Shown here: in pieces, positions 7,968-16,214 of the stretch
Layout of the letters: each line of letters begins with the position of its first letter
Numbering within the stretch: position 1 is the first letter of the stretch
Source: JAWVEV01 sp033856535
Lineage (GTDB): Bacteria; Actinomycetota; Thermoleophilia; Miltoncostaeales; Miltoncostaeaceae
DNA length: 31,357 nt
Assembly: GCA_033856535.1 (NCBI GenBank)
Contig: JAWVEV010000094.1
Coordinates: 1 to 31,357, forward strand
Reading direction: 5' to 3'
Made by a program: the position numbers and the translations under genes
Notes under the pieces: model-generated
What the model was told of the DNA's origin: nothing
Databases searched by the model: none
Seen by the model: only the letters and a program-made list of their open reading frames with translations

Positions 7968-8825
7968 CTAGGAGAGGTCGACCCTCCGGAACGCCGCGAC
8001 CGCGGCGCCCGCCACCAGGGCCAGGTACGCCACCGCCCACGCGACCATCGCCGCCCCGCCGGCGTGCGCGCCGCCGAAGGGCCCGAGCCGCACGACGACC
8101 TCGGTGAGCCCGGTGGTGTCGGCGGTGATCGAGGAGAGCGCGCTCTGGTAGAGGCCCTCGAAGGGGAGCGCGTACGAGCCGATGCGGCCGATCGTCGAGA
8201 GCGTGTCCGACGAGATGGCCTCGCCGATCTGGCCGATCAACCCGGCCACCAGGCCGGCGCCGAAGACCATGAACACCGCGATGCCGTTGGCCGTCGCGGC
8301 CATCGCGACGGACCCCAGCACCGACAGCGCCGCGACGATCACCACCGCGCCGGCCAGCGACAGCGCCGGCTCGACGACGCTGCTCGGCCACCAGCCGGTG
8401 AAGCCGCCGGTGATCAGCACCGCGCCGAGGAAGACGGCGGCGGAGTAGACGCCGGCGATCGCGCCGGCGGCGGCCGTGCGGGCCAGGATCACGGTCGCGC
8501 GCCCCACCGGGCGCACCACCAGCGGCTGCAGCAGCCCGCGCTCGGCGTCGCCGCGCACGACCCCGAGGGTGAGGAAGGCGGCGAGCACCGCGCCGAGGAA
8601 GAGCGTCCCGAACATCGACAGGCCGAGCAGCGTCGCCGCGGCGACCACGTCGACCTCCACCAGGTTCCCGGCGGGCCCGGCGACGCGGACCTCGTCGACC
8701 ACCGCCGAGACGCCCCAGCCGTAGAGGCCGAGGAAGACCGCGGTCAGGATCAGCACGACCACGAAGACGCGCCGGCGCACGCCCTCGCGCACGGCGTAGG
8801 CCATGATCGTGCCGGCGCCCCTCAC
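7968..8825 (-). CDS. ABC-2 type transporter permease
   Basis: A 285-residue integral membrane protein with about six hydrophobic segments: VFVVVLILTAVFLGLYGW near the N-terminus, one around LLGLSMFGTLFLGAVLAAFL, then several, ending with AWAVAYLALVAGAAVAAF. An amphipathic AVREGVRRR at the start and the motif RGDAERGLLQPLVVRPVGR between the second and third segments fit exporter permeases of the ABC-2/NosY type. The GTG at 8825 is chosen because it forms a GTGA overlap with the ATPase stop and gives the longer N-terminus usual for the family; the ATG at 8804 is the alternative. Translationally coupled to the ATPase, with which it should form the transporter. The cargo is unknown. Confidence 0.85.
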   Translation of the reverse strand: MRGAGTIMAYAVREGVRRRVFVVVLILTAVFLGLYGWGVSAVVDEVRVAGPAGNLVEVDVVAAATLLGLSMFGTLFLGAVLAAFLTLGVVRGDAERGLLQPLVVRPVGRATVILARTAAAGAIAGVYSAAVFLGAVLITGGFTGWWPSSVVEPALSLAGAVVIVAALSVLGSVAMAATANGIAVFMVFGAGLVAGLIGQIGEAISSDTLSTIGRIGSYALPFEGLYQSALSSITADTTGLTEVVVRLGPFGGAHAGGAAMVAWAVAYLALVAGAAVAAFRRVDLS

Positions 8826-9667
8826 GCGCCCCGCTCCTCGACCGCCTCGAGGTAGGTCTCCTCGAGCGTCGCCCGCACGGCGCGCACCGCGAAGACGCGC
8901 TCGCCCTCGGCCACCAGCCGGGCCACCAGGTCCGGCACGTCGTCGCGGCCGAGGCCGGGGAAATGGCGCCGGCCGGCGCCGGTCTCGACCTCGACGCCGC
9001 CCGGCCGCGCCAGGTCGGCGGGGGAGCCGTCGGCGACCACCTTGCCCTTGGTCACGATCACGACCCGGTCGCACACCTGCTCCACCTCGCTCAGCAGGTG
9101 CGAGCTGAGCAGGACCGCCACGCCGCGCTCGCGCACCGCCTCGAGCATCTCGCGCACCGTCCGCCGGCCGGCCGGGTCCAGCGCGCTGGTGGGCTCGTCG
9201 AGGACGAGCAGGGCGGGCTCGCCGATCATCGCCTGCGCCAGGCCGAGACGCTGCTGCATGCCCTTGGACATGGTCTCCACCCGCCGGTCGCCCTCCTTGC
9301 CCAGGCCGACCAGGTCGAGCAGCCGCGCCCGCTCCTCGGGGCCGCCGGACGATCCGGACAGGCGCTGGTGCAGGTCGAGGACCTCGTCGGCCGAGCACCA
9401 GCCCGGGAAGCGGAAGAGCTCGGCCAGGTAGCCGAGCGCGCCGCGGGCGGCGGCCGATCCGGCCGGCGCGCCCATCACCTCCACCGTCCCGCCGCCGGCG
9501 CGCACCAGCCCGCAGGTGATCTTCACCAGGGTCGACTTGCCGGCCCCGTTCGGCCCCAGCAGGCCGACCAGCTCCCCGCGCGCCACGCGCAGGTCCACCC
9601 CGTCCAGCGCGATCGTCCCGCGGTACTCCTTGCGGACGCCGCGCGCGTCGAGCGCCGGGGCGGTCAG
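8822..9667 (-). CDS. ABC transporter ATP-binding protein
   Basis: A 281-residue exporter-type ATPase. Walker A is GPNGAGKST (38-46), the signature is the variant MSKGMQQRLGLAQAM, Walker B is LLVLDEPTSALDP, and the H-loop is SSHLLSEV. A roughly 60-residue C-terminal extension follows, as in CcmA/NosF-like ATPases. In this frame no ATG, GTG or TTG exists near the family's N-terminus. The fitting start is a CTG at 9667-9665, which overlaps the upstream stop as CTGA and gives (M)TAPALDARGVRKEY, as expected for the family. Partner of the permease immediately downstream. CTG initiation by coupling is inferred, not shown. Confidence 0.88.
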   Translation of the reverse strand: MTAPALDARGVRKEYRGTIALDGVDLRVARGELVGLLGPNGAGKSTLVKITCGLVRAGGGTVEVMGAPAGSAAARGALGYLAELFRFPGWCSADEVLDLHQRLSGSSGGPEERARLLDLVGLGKEGDRRVETMSKGMQQRLGLAQAMIGEPALLVLDEPTSALDPAGRRTVREMLEAVRERGVAVLLSSHLLSEVEQVCDRVVIVTKGKVVADGSPADLARPGGVEVETGAGRRHFPGLGRDDVPDLVARLVAEGERVFAVRAVRATLEETYLEAVEERGA

Positions 9668-10572
9668 TCGATCACGATCCCGATCAGGACGCTCGACACC
9701 TTCCCGTCGCGCAGGCGCAGGAGCGTCACGGTGCGCCCGGGCAGCTCCTGGCCGATGACGCAGCTCCGCACGTCGCCGGACGTCGAGCACTTCTCGCCGC
9801 TCAGGCCCGCGGCGGCCGCCGTCTCGGTCGACCCGACCCCCACGCCCTTGCGGGTGCGGTAGCGCGCCGACTCGGCCTGGATCGCGATCGCGTTCCCGCC
9901 GGACCAGCCGGGGAAGGTCACGCGCAGGCCGCGGTAGACCAGCTCGCGCGAGCGGCCGAGGATCTCCGGCGAGCGGCGGACCGTCCGCAGCGGCGGCCCG
10001 AGCAGCGCGCGCAGCTTCGCCTCGGTGGCGAGCAGCCTCACCCCGGCGATGCCGACCTGGGGCACGATCCGCCGAGTCTCGGGCCCGGGCGCCGCCAGGC
10101 CCTTCGGCACGAGCGCCACCTCGACGCGGGACACGAAGCCGTCGTCGATCGTTAGCCGCGTGACCGGGCCCGGGCCGGCGCCGTCCGCGCAGACGCGCCG
10201 GGCGCCCTCGGCGGCGCACCTCAGGCCGGGGATGCCGGCGACCGCGTCGGCCTCGGTCGTCCCCACCCCGACGCCGCTCGCGGTGAGCTGGCGGCGCACG
10301 CCGGTCGACACCGCGACCGCCCCGCCGCCCCTCTTGCCGAGGAAGCGCACCGTGAGCCCCTGGTAGACCAGGTCCCGCCGCTGCCCGAAGGCGCTCGGGC
10401 CGCGCAGGACGCGCACCGGGGCGCCGCGGGCCTCGCGCACGGCGGCCTCGCTCTGGCCCAGGGTCACGGCGCCGATGCCGGACCCCGGCACGATCGCCGC
10501 GCCCGCGACGGCCGGCAGCGCCGCGGCGAGGACGCCCGTGAGGGCGGTGGCGAGGGCCGTCCGGCGGGTCAC
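9664..10572 (-). CDS. Secreted protein with two tandem SmpA/BLIP-like domains
   Basis: A 302-residue exported protein of unknown function. Residues 1-26 are a signal peptide. The rest is an internal duplication of about 130 residues. Each half runs G-I-x-x-V-x-L...E-A..R...G-x-P, then R..LVY.GL.V.F...GG.A.AI, then GVGVG.TEA.A.AG..G..C, then RSCV/RRVCADG, and ends in a beta strand plus a 'DGxVSxV' turn. Two Cys in each half could form a disulfide. The layout recalls SmpA/OmlA and beta-lactamase-inhibitor-like folds, but only loosely. The GTG at 10572 is chosen because it begins the signal peptide (MTRRTALATAL); no ribosome binding site is evident. Its stop overlaps the CTG start of the ABC ATPase, so a role tied to that transporter is plausible. 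Confidence 0.65.
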   Translation of the reverse strand: MTRRTALATALTGVLAAALPAVAGAAIVPGSGIGAVTLGQSEAAVREARGAPVRVLRGPSAFGQRRDLVYQGLTVRFLGKRGGGAVAVSTGVRRQLTASGVGVGTTEADAVAGIPGLRCAAEGARRVCADGAGPGPVTRLTIDDGFVSRVEVALVPKGLAAPGPETRRIVPQVGIAGVRLLATEAKLRALLGPPLRTVRRSPEILGRSRELVYRGLRVTFPGWSGGNAIAIQAESARYRTRKGVGVGSTETAAAAGLSGEKCSTSGDVRSCVIGQELPGRTVTLLRLRDGKVSSVLIGIVID

Positions 10573-10609
10573 GGGGGACGAGGCTACAACAGGCCGCCCG
10601 CGGACCCGC

Positions 10610-11404
10610 TCACCCCCCGGCATCGAAGCTCACGTCGTGGCCGGCGGCCCACAGGATCAGCGCCACGAGCGGGAACAGGACCGGCTGGTGGACCAGGTAG
10701 AAGGGCAGCGCGTGGCGCCCGGGGGCGCCGGCGAGGTCCAGCGCCCGCGGGGGGGTGTCCGGGATGCGCGCCGTGAGCCGCCCCCGGCGGCCCCCCGGAT
10801 AGAGCCACCACCCCAGCGCGAGACCGATCAGCACCGGGCCGAACCAGGGGAGCAGCGGGTAGCGGTCGACGCCGCCCTCGCCGTCGATCGCGAAGCCGCT
10901 CACCAGCGCCAGCACGTCGGGACCGCCGAGGGCCCGGTCCCGGATCGCCAGGCCGACGGCGATCGCGATCGCGCCGAGCGCCAGGTTCCACGGGCCGAGC
11001 CGCACGAACAGCGGCGCCAGCAGCATCGCCACGCCGATCAGGTGGAGGATCCCGAAGCGCACGTACTCGTCCCCCAGCGCGATCCGGGTGGCTACCGACA
11101 CCAGCAGCGCCGCCCCGAGCACCTGCGCGGCGCGGCGGGCGTGCCGGCGGTAGAGCGCCACCCCGCCCGCCCCGCGCTCCCGGGCGCGGGCGTTCGAGAT
11201 CCACAGGCTCACGCCGACGATGGTGAGGAAGGAGGACCCGGTCGCGACCTGCAGGGCCCGCCAGCCGCCCGTGAAGGGGTCGAGGCCGATGCCCGGCACC
11301 AGGCGGTGGATGTCGTAGCCCGTGTGGTAGGCGACCATCATCGCGATGGCCGCCGTCCGGGCGGCGTCGACCTCCCAGAGCCGGCCCTTCGTGGCCGCGC
11401 TCAT
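10610..11404 (-). CDS. DUF1624 (HGSNAT catalytic-like) membrane protein
   Basis: A 264-residue integral membrane protein with about seven hydrophobic helices. It begins GRLWEVDAARTAAIAMMVAYHTGYD, the hallmark of the DUF1624/heparan-alpha-glucosaminide acetyltransferase-like family, and contains GDEYVRFGILHLIGVAML and the C-terminal LPFYLVHQPVLF. Relatives transfer acyl groups across or at the membrane; the donor and acceptor are unknown here. The ATG at 11404 overlaps the stop of the upstream phosphatase as ATGA, indicating translational coupling. Confidence 0.82.
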   Translation of the reverse strand: MSAATKGRLWEVDAARTAAIAMMVAYHTGYDIHRLVPGIGLDPFTGGWRALQVATGSSFLTIVGVSLWISNARARERGAGGVALYRRHARRAAQVLGAALLVSVATRIALGDEYVRFGILHLIGVAMLLAPLFVRLGPWNLALGAIAIAVGLAIRDRALGGPDVLALVSGFAIDGEGGVDRYPLLPWFGPVLIGLALGWWLYPGGRRGRLTARIPDTPPRALDLAGAPGRHALPFYLVHQPVLFPLVALILWAAGHDVSFDAGG

Positions 11405-12198
11405 CCGTAGGAGGCGTCGACCAGCTCGCGCAGCGGCCCGGCCAGCGGGGCGCGCGCGGCGAGGAGGCCCGCCGGGCTGCCGCCGCGCGCCGGCAGGTCC
11501 TGCACGGCGCCGCCGGCCTCGGTCACCAGCAGCGCCCCCGCCGCCCAGTCCCAGGGCTGGAGCCCGGTCTCCAGGTAGCCGTCCACCCGGCCGGCCGCGA
11601 GCCAGGCCAGGTCGAGCGCGGCCGCGCCGAAGCGCCGCACGTCGCGCACCCAGGGCAGCACGTGGGCCAGGCGGGCGGCCTGGCGGGCCCGCTCCTCCCG
11701 CGCGTAGTTGAAGCCGGTGGCGAGCATCGCCTCGTCCAGCGGCGGGGCGCCCTCCAGGCGCAGCGGGCGTCCGTCGAGGGCCGCGCCGGCACCACGGAGG
11801 GCCGTGAAGGTCTCGTCGCGCGAGGGGTCGTGGACCACGCCCACCACGGCGCCGGCATCGTCGGCCGCGGCCACGCTGACGCACCAGTGGGGGATGCCCC
11901 AGAGGTAGTTGATCGTGCCGTCGAGCGGGTCCACCAGCCAGCGCAGCCCGCTCCCGCCGGCCGCGGCCGCGCCCTCCTCGGCGGTGATCGCGTCGCCGGG
12001 CCGCTCGGCCCGGATCGCGGCGACGATCAGCGCCTCGGCGTCCCGGTCGGCGTCGCTGACCAGGTCGGTGCGGGTCGACTTGGCGCTGACGCCCGTCGCC
12101 GGCCCGGTCGCCCGGTCGACCAGGAGCGCCCCGGCGGCGCGGGCGGCCCGGCTCGCCAGCTCCAGGAGCGCGGCGGCGGGCGGGTCGGTCGCGGGCAC
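11401..12198 (-). CDS. Inositol monophosphatase family protein
   Basis: A 265-residue Mg-dependent sugar/inositol phosphatase of the IMPase (SuhB/CysQ) superfamily. It has the metal-binding AITAEEG (E74/E75), the family signature WLVDPLDGTINY (88-98, D90 and D93), and the C-terminal signature PWDWAAGALLVTEAGG that carries the last metal ligand. It could dephosphorylate inositol-1-phosphate, histidinol phosphate or another sugar phosphate; the sequence alone does not separate these. The GTG at 12198 gives a normal N-terminus without a strong ribosome binding site. First gene of the long minus-strand run; divergent from ispH with an 80-base gap. Confidence 0.88.
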   Translation of the reverse strand: MPATDPPAAALLELASRAARAAGALLVDRATGPATGVSAKSTRTDLVSDADRDAEALIVAAIRAERPGDAITAEEGAAAAGGSGLRWLVDPLDGTINYLWGIPHWCVSVAAADDAGAVVGVVHDPSRDETFTALRGAGAALDGRPLRLEGAPPLDEAMLATGFNYAREERARQAARLAHVLPWVRDVRRFGAAALDLAWLAAGRVDGYLETGLQPWDWAAGALLVTEAGGAVQDLPARGGSPAGLLAARAPLAGPLRELVDASYG

Positions 12199-12244
12199 GG
12201 CCGGGATGGTACGCGGGGCCGCCCGGGCCTCCCCGAGCGGGCGG

Positions 12245-12272
12245 TGTCCGTCCGCGACCCGTCCGCTACCCT
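12245..12272 (+). promoter_or_regulatory. Candidate promoter of ispH, probably leaderless transcript
   Basis: TGTCCG (12245-12250) and TACCCT (12267-12272) are 16 bases apart. The A of the ispH ATG lies 7 bases after the -10-like hexamer, which is where transcription would start. No ribosome binding site is present, which fits a leaderless mRNA. Confidence 0.4.
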
Positions 12273-12278
12273 CGTGAC

Positions 12279-13217
12279 ATGGACAGGAAGCTCGAGCTGG
12301 TCGCGCCGCGCGGCTACTGCGCCGGCGTCGACCGCGCCATCGAGACCGTCGAGCGGGTGCTGGACGAGGAGGGTCCCCCGGTCTACGTCCGGGGCGAGAT
12401 CGTCCACAACCAGCACGTCGTGCGGACCCTGGCGGACCGCGGCGCGGTGTTCGTGGCGAGCGAGGCCGAGGTTCCCGAGGGCGCGACGATCATCCTGTCC
12501 GCTCACGGCGTGGCACCCAGCGTGCGCGCGGCCTGCGCCGAGCGGAACCTTCGCGTCATCGACGCCACCTGCCCGCTGGTGAGCAAGGTCCACGCCGAGG
12601 TGCGCCGCTACGCCGCCCGGGGGGCCACCGTGCTGCTGGTGGGTCACGAGTACCACGACGAGGTGATCGGGACCCGCGGCGAGGCGCCGGACCAGGTCGT
12701 GCTGGTCGAGGACCTCGAGCAGGCCTGGTCCGTCCAGGTCCCGGACCCCGAGAACGTCGCGCTGACCACCCAGACCACGCTCTCGCTGGACGACACGTCG
12801 GCGATCGTGGCGGTGCTGCACGAGCGCTTCCCGGCGCTGAAGCGCCCCGCCTCCAGCGACATCTGCTACGCCACCCAGAACCGCCAGGACGCCACCAAGC
12901 AGGCCGTCTCCGAGGGCGCCGACCTGGTGCTGGTGGTGGGCTCGCGCAACTCCTCGAACTCCCTGCGGATGGTCGAGGTGGCGCGCGCCGCCGGCGCCGA
13001 GTCGCACCTGCTCGACAAGGCCGAGGAGCTCGACCCCGCCTGGCTCGAGGGCAAGCGGAAGGTGGCCCTGACCGCCGGCGCGTCGGCGCCCGAGGTTCTG
13101 GTGCAGGGCGTCGCCCGGGCGCTGGTCGAGGCCGGCTACCTGCGCGGCGGCATGGAGGTCCCCAGCTCGGAGGGCGTGTTCTTCGCCCTGCCCGGCGCGC
13201 TCCGCACCCGCGCGTGA
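12279..13217 (+). CDS. ispH: 4-hydroxy-3-methylbut-2-enyl diphosphate reductase
   Basis: A 312-residue enzyme for the last step of the MEP isoprenoid pathway, converting HMBPP to isopentenyl and dimethylallyl diphosphate with an iron-sulfur cluster. The three cluster cysteines are C14 (GYCAGVDRAI), C98 (DATCPLV) and C196 (DICYATQNRQ). Substrate-binding H43, H76 and H126 with E128 (HEYHDEVIG) are in place. The TQTTLS and SRNSSNS motifs are also conserved. The length is normal. Its stop overlaps the start of the next gene as GTGA. The gene probably has its own promoter immediately upstream. Confidence 0.97.
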   Translation: MDRKLELVAPRGYCAGVDRAIETVERVLDEEGPPVYVRGEIVHNQHVVRTLADRGAVFVASEAEVPEGATIILSAHGVAPSVRAACAERNLRVIDATCPLVSKVHAEVRRYAARGATVLLVGHEYHDEVIGTRGEAPDQVVLVEDLEQAWSVQVPDPENVALTTQTTLSLDDTSAIVAVLHERFPALKRPASSDICYATQNRQDATKQAVSEGADLVLVVGSRNSSNSLRMVEVARAAGAESHLLDKAEELDPAWLEGKRKVALTAGASAPEVLVQGVARALVEAGYLRGGMEVPSSEGVFFALPGALRTRA

Positions 13218-13630
13218 CCGAGGACCGGCGCTCCCGCAACGAGCGCATCGCCGACGAGTTCCGCGCGAACGAGGGACGGGTCGGCGGCCGCTTCGAGGGC
13301 CGGCCGATGCTGCTGCTGCATCACGTCGGGCGGCGCAGCGGCAAGGAGCGGATCAACCCGCTGGTGACCCAGCCGCTCGAGCGCGGCTGGGCGGTCTTCG
13401 CGTCGGCCGGCGGCCAGCCCGAGCATCCCGAGTGGTACCGCAACCTGCGGGCGACGCCGGAGGTCACGATCGAGGTCGGCACCGCGACCCACGCGGTCCG
13501 GGCGCGGGTGGCCGAGGGCGCGGAGCGGGCCCGGATCTGGGACCGCCAGGTCGAGGAGATGCCCGGCTTCGGCGAGTACGAGGAGCGCGCCGGCCGGCGG
13601 ATCCCCGTGGTCGTGCTCGAGCCCCGGTGA
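13214..13630 (+). CDS. Nitroreductase/DDN-family deazaflavin-type oxidoreductase
   Basis: A 138-residue split-barrel protein of the DDN family, typified by the mycobacterial F420H2-dependent nitroreductase. Characteristic stretches are MLLLHHVGRRSGKERINPL near the start, FASAGGQPEHPEWYRNLRATPEVTIEVG in the middle, and the final RRIPVVVLE. The cofactor is expected to be F420 or a flavin; the substrate may be a quinone or a nitro compound. The GTG at 13214 overlaps the ispH stop by four bases, so it is translationally coupled. A role beside ispH is consistent with quinone or isoprenoid redox chemistry, but that is inference. Confidence 0.88.
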   Translation: MTEDRRSRNERIADEFRANEGRVGGRFEGRPMLLLHHVGRRSGKERINPLVTQPLERGWAVFASAGGQPEHPEWYRNLRATPEVTIEVGTATHAVRARVAEGAERARIWDRQVEEMPGFGEYEERAGRRIPVVVLEPR

Positions 13631-13643
13631 GCTCGACCTCGAC

Positions 13644-15056
13644 CTAGACGGTGTGCTCGGGCCCCAGCGCCGTGGGGCCCGTGATCGTCAGCCCGGGCGG
13701 CAGCGAGGCCGCCAGCTCCTCGGCGTCGAGCGCGCGCCGCGGGTCGATCTCAAGGTCCACCGGCTCGCCGTCGACGCCCCGCGGCACGGAGACGCCGGCC
13801 GCTTCGAGCCAGCCGGCGTAGAGCCGGTTCAGCCCGCGGCGGGTCGACTCGGGCGAGTCGGCGCCCTCGGCGTTCTTGATCGGGGCGAAGTCGTCCTCGC
13901 GGGCGGACTCCAGCGTCACCGTCCGCTCGGCGAAGGGCAGCGCGTCGAAGAGGAAGGTCTCGAACTTGACCGCGTTCGGCTCGGCCGGCGCCACCGGCCG
14001 GCCCTCGGCGTCGACGTACGGCACCTTCTTGACCGCGCGGTGGAAGGGCAGCGACGGGCCGCCGCTCGTGAGGCGCTCGGCGAAGGCGACCTCCAGCGCG
14101 TGGACCGCGATCGAGCCGGCCCAGTAGACCAGCTCGCCGGCGTCGTCGCGCAGCTGCGCCAGCTCGTCCGGGAGGTCGCTGTACTCGACGATGCCGTCGC
14201 GGCCGCCGATCGTCGCGAACACCCCCATCTTCTCCTCGGGGCCGATCTTGCGCACCGCGACGCTCGACATGTCCGCCCCGCCCAGCACGTGGTGGCCGAG
14301 CAGCTCGGGCCGGGCGACCCGCAGGGCCGGGTTGTCCACCTGGAAGGTCGCGATCGTGCGGATGCCGCGCTCGCGCAGCTCGTCCAGCACGCCGTGGCGG
14401 CGCAGGGCCGCCAGCAGGCCGCCGTGCCCGTCGGGCGAGAGGGCCAGGCGATCCGGCGCCTCGCGCAGGATCGCGCCGGTCACCCGGTCGACGGCGGGCA
14501 TCGTCCCCTGCTCGATGAACCGCACCGACTCGGGCGGGAGCCCGTAGTGGCCGGCCTCGGCGAAGATCCGGCGCGTCTCGGCGTCGTTCTGGGGCGAGGT
14601 CATCACGTACCAGGGGAGCTCGGCCCCGTAGCGCCGCCGGATCGCGTCGATCTTGGCCGCGTGGTGGTGGAAGAGCGTGCGCCCGGTGACCGGCGCGAAC
14701 GGGAAGGCGCCCTTCGGGCCCTCGAACCCGAGCCGCGTGCCCTGCCCGCCGGCGAGCAGCACCGCCGCCACGCCGCCCGAGCGCAGGAGCTCCTCCCCGG
14801 CCTCCCGCGCCTCGCGCTCGCGGGCCCGCGCCGCGTCGTCGGCCGGGAGGGGGATGGCGTCGGCGGGGCCGATCTCGCCCGTCGCGGCGGCCTCGTCGCG
14901 CCCGCTCACCAGCCGCTCCACCAGGCCGCCGATCAGGTCGAGGTCCAGCGCCTCCACCTGGGCCTCGAGCCGGGCTCGCGCGTCGCCGTCCAGCCCCTCC
15001 AGCGCCGCGGCCAGCTCATCCTGGCCGGCGGCGCGCAGCCGCTCCGCCTGATTCAC
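13644..15056 (-). CDS. UDPGP-family uridylyltransferase (UAP1-like)
   Basis: A 470-residue nucleotidyltransferase that joins UTP and a hexose-1-phosphate. An N-terminal helical domain (1-95) precedes the nucleotide loop LAGGQGTRLG (101-110) with K115 in GPKG. Then come MTSPQND, LSPDGHGG, FQVDNPAL, VEYSDLP and NAVKFETFLFDALPF, followed by FAPIKNAEGADSPES. This set matches eukaryotic UDP-N-acetylglucosamine pyrophosphorylase (AGX/UAP1) rather than bacterial GalU or GlmU, so UDP-GlcNAc or UDP-GalNAc/Glc synthesis is likely. The GTG at 15056 overlaps the alcohol dehydrogenase stop as GTGA. Last gene of its run. Confidence 0.87.
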   Translation of the reverse strand: MNQAERLRAAGQDELAAALEGLDGDARARLEAQVEALDLDLIGGLVERLVSGRDEAAATGEIGPADAIPLPADDAARAREREAREAGEELLRSGGVAAVLLAGGQGTRLGFEGPKGAFPFAPVTGRTLFHHHAAKIDAIRRRYGAELPWYVMTSPQNDAETRRIFAEAGHYGLPPESVRFIEQGTMPAVDRVTGAILREAPDRLALSPDGHGGLLAALRRHGVLDELRERGIRTIATFQVDNPALRVARPELLGHHVLGGADMSSVAVRKIGPEEKMGVFATIGGRDGIVEYSDLPDELAQLRDDAGELVYWAGSIAVHALEVAFAERLTSGGPSLPFHRAVKKVPYVDAEGRPVAPAEPNAVKFETFLFDALPFAERTVTLESAREDDFAPIKNAEGADSPESTRRGLNRLYAGWLEAAGVSVPRGVDGEPVDLEIDPRRALDAEELAASLPPGLTITGPTALGPEHTV

Positions 15057-16144
15057 CCGCCGGGCCTCAGCGCCACCTTGATCACGCCCGGCGCCCGCTC
15101 GTGCATGAGCCGGTAGCCCTCGGGCGCCTGCTCCAGCGGCAGGTGGTGGGTGAGCATCGGGCTCGGCTCGACCTTGCCCTGCTCGGCCAGGCCGAGGAGC
15201 GTCGGCAGGTAGTGGCCGCCCGGAACGTAGCCGCCGACGATGCTGACGTTGCGCAGGAACTGGTCGATCCAGTTCACGGCCATCACGTTGCCGGTGAAGT
15301 GGTCCATGCCGAGCGTCGCGATCGTGCCGCCGGCGCGCACGCAGGCGTGGGCGGCCTCCATCGAGGAGGCGCCCGAGACCGTGTCGATCACCGCGTGGGC
15401 GCCCTGGCCGCCGGTCAGCTCCATCACGCGCTCGCGGATCTCCTCGGTGTCGCGCGAGTCGATCGTCGCCGTGGCGCCGAGCGCGGTCGCGACCTCGAGC
15501 CGGTCGGCGTGATGGCCCAGGCAGATGATCGGTTCGGCGCCGCGCGCCTGCGCGCCGTGCACCGCGCCCTGGCCGACCGCCCCGTCGCCGATCACCACCA
15601 CCGCGTGGCCGGGGGCCACGCCGGCCCGCTCGAGGCCGTGCCAGCCGGTGGACATCATGTCCACGAGCGGCAGCATGGTCGCCTCGTGCTCGGGGCCCGA
15701 GAGCGACTCGGGCATCTTGTAGAGCGTGGTGTCGGCGAGCGGCACGCGGGCGAGCTCGGACTGGCCGCCCTGCACGCTGCCGCCGTGGCTCCAGGTGCGC
15801 CCGGCCCAGCCGAACGGCGCGAGGCGCACGCAGGCCGAGCGGAGGCCCTCGCGGCAGTAGTCGCAGACCCCGCAGGACACCAGCACCGCCGAGAGCACCC
15901 GGTCGCCGGGCGCGAACGCCGTCACCTCGGACCCGACGGCCTCGACGGTGCCGATGAACTCGTGGCCGAGGCGCGTCCCGGGCTCGAAGCCGAAGGCCGC
16001 CCCCAGGTGGTACACGTGCAGGTCCGAGCCGCAGATCGCGGCCATCGTGATCCGCACGACCGCGTCGGTCGGATCCATGACGGTCGGCTCCTCGACGTCG
16101 TCCACCCGGACGTCCTCGGTGCCGTGAAAGGTCAGTGCCCGCAT
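15053..16144 (-). CDS. Zinc-dependent alcohol dehydrogenase (MDR family)
   Basis: A 363-residue medium-chain dehydrogenase. Catalytic zinc ligands are C38 (CGSDLH) and H61-E62 (GHEF). The structural zinc ligands are C91, C94, C97 and C105. The Rossmann motif is VVIGDGAVGQGA. The WAGRTWSHGGSVQGGQSE insertion and the SGPEHEATMLPLVDMMSTGWHG region resemble the formaldehyde-dehydrogenase-like and threonine-dehydrogenase-like subgroup. The substrate is not resolved. The ATG at 16144 has GAGAGGA about 10 bases upstream. It follows hemQ by 70 bases and is coupled to the uridylyltransferase downstream. Confidence 0.9.
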   Translation of the reverse strand: MRALTFHGTEDVRVDDVEEPTVMDPTDAVVRITMAAICGSDLHVYHLGAAFGFEPGTRLGHEFIGTVEAVGSEVTAFAPGDRVLSAVLVSCGVCDYCREGLRSACVRLAPFGWAGRTWSHGGSVQGGQSELARVPLADTTLYKMPESLSGPEHEATMLPLVDMMSTGWHGLERAGVAPGHAVVVIGDGAVGQGAVHGAQARGAEPIICLGHHADRLEVATALGATATIDSRDTEEIRERVMELTGGQGAHAVIDTVSGASSMEAAHACVRAGGTIATLGMDHFTGNVMAVNWIDQFLRNVSIVGGYVPGGHYLPTLLGLAEQGKVEPSPMLTHHLPLEQAPEGYRLMHERAPGVIKVALRPGG

Positions 16145-16214
16145 GGCCGCGCGTCCTCTCCGTCGCCCCCCGTGGTCGCCGGGAGGATACGGGGGCGCCG
16201 CCGCCGCGCGCCGC

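Noticed and set aside
5793..8855. Long plus-strand open frame spanning the TPM-like gene tail, hydrolase and permease
   Set aside because: It crosses three well-supported genes on other frames and strands, and its product is low-complexity Arg/Gly/Ala.
16145..16214. Small gene or RNA between hemQ and the alcohol dehydrogenase
   Set aside because: The 70-base gap holds only a ribosome binding site and no conserved frame or strong stem.
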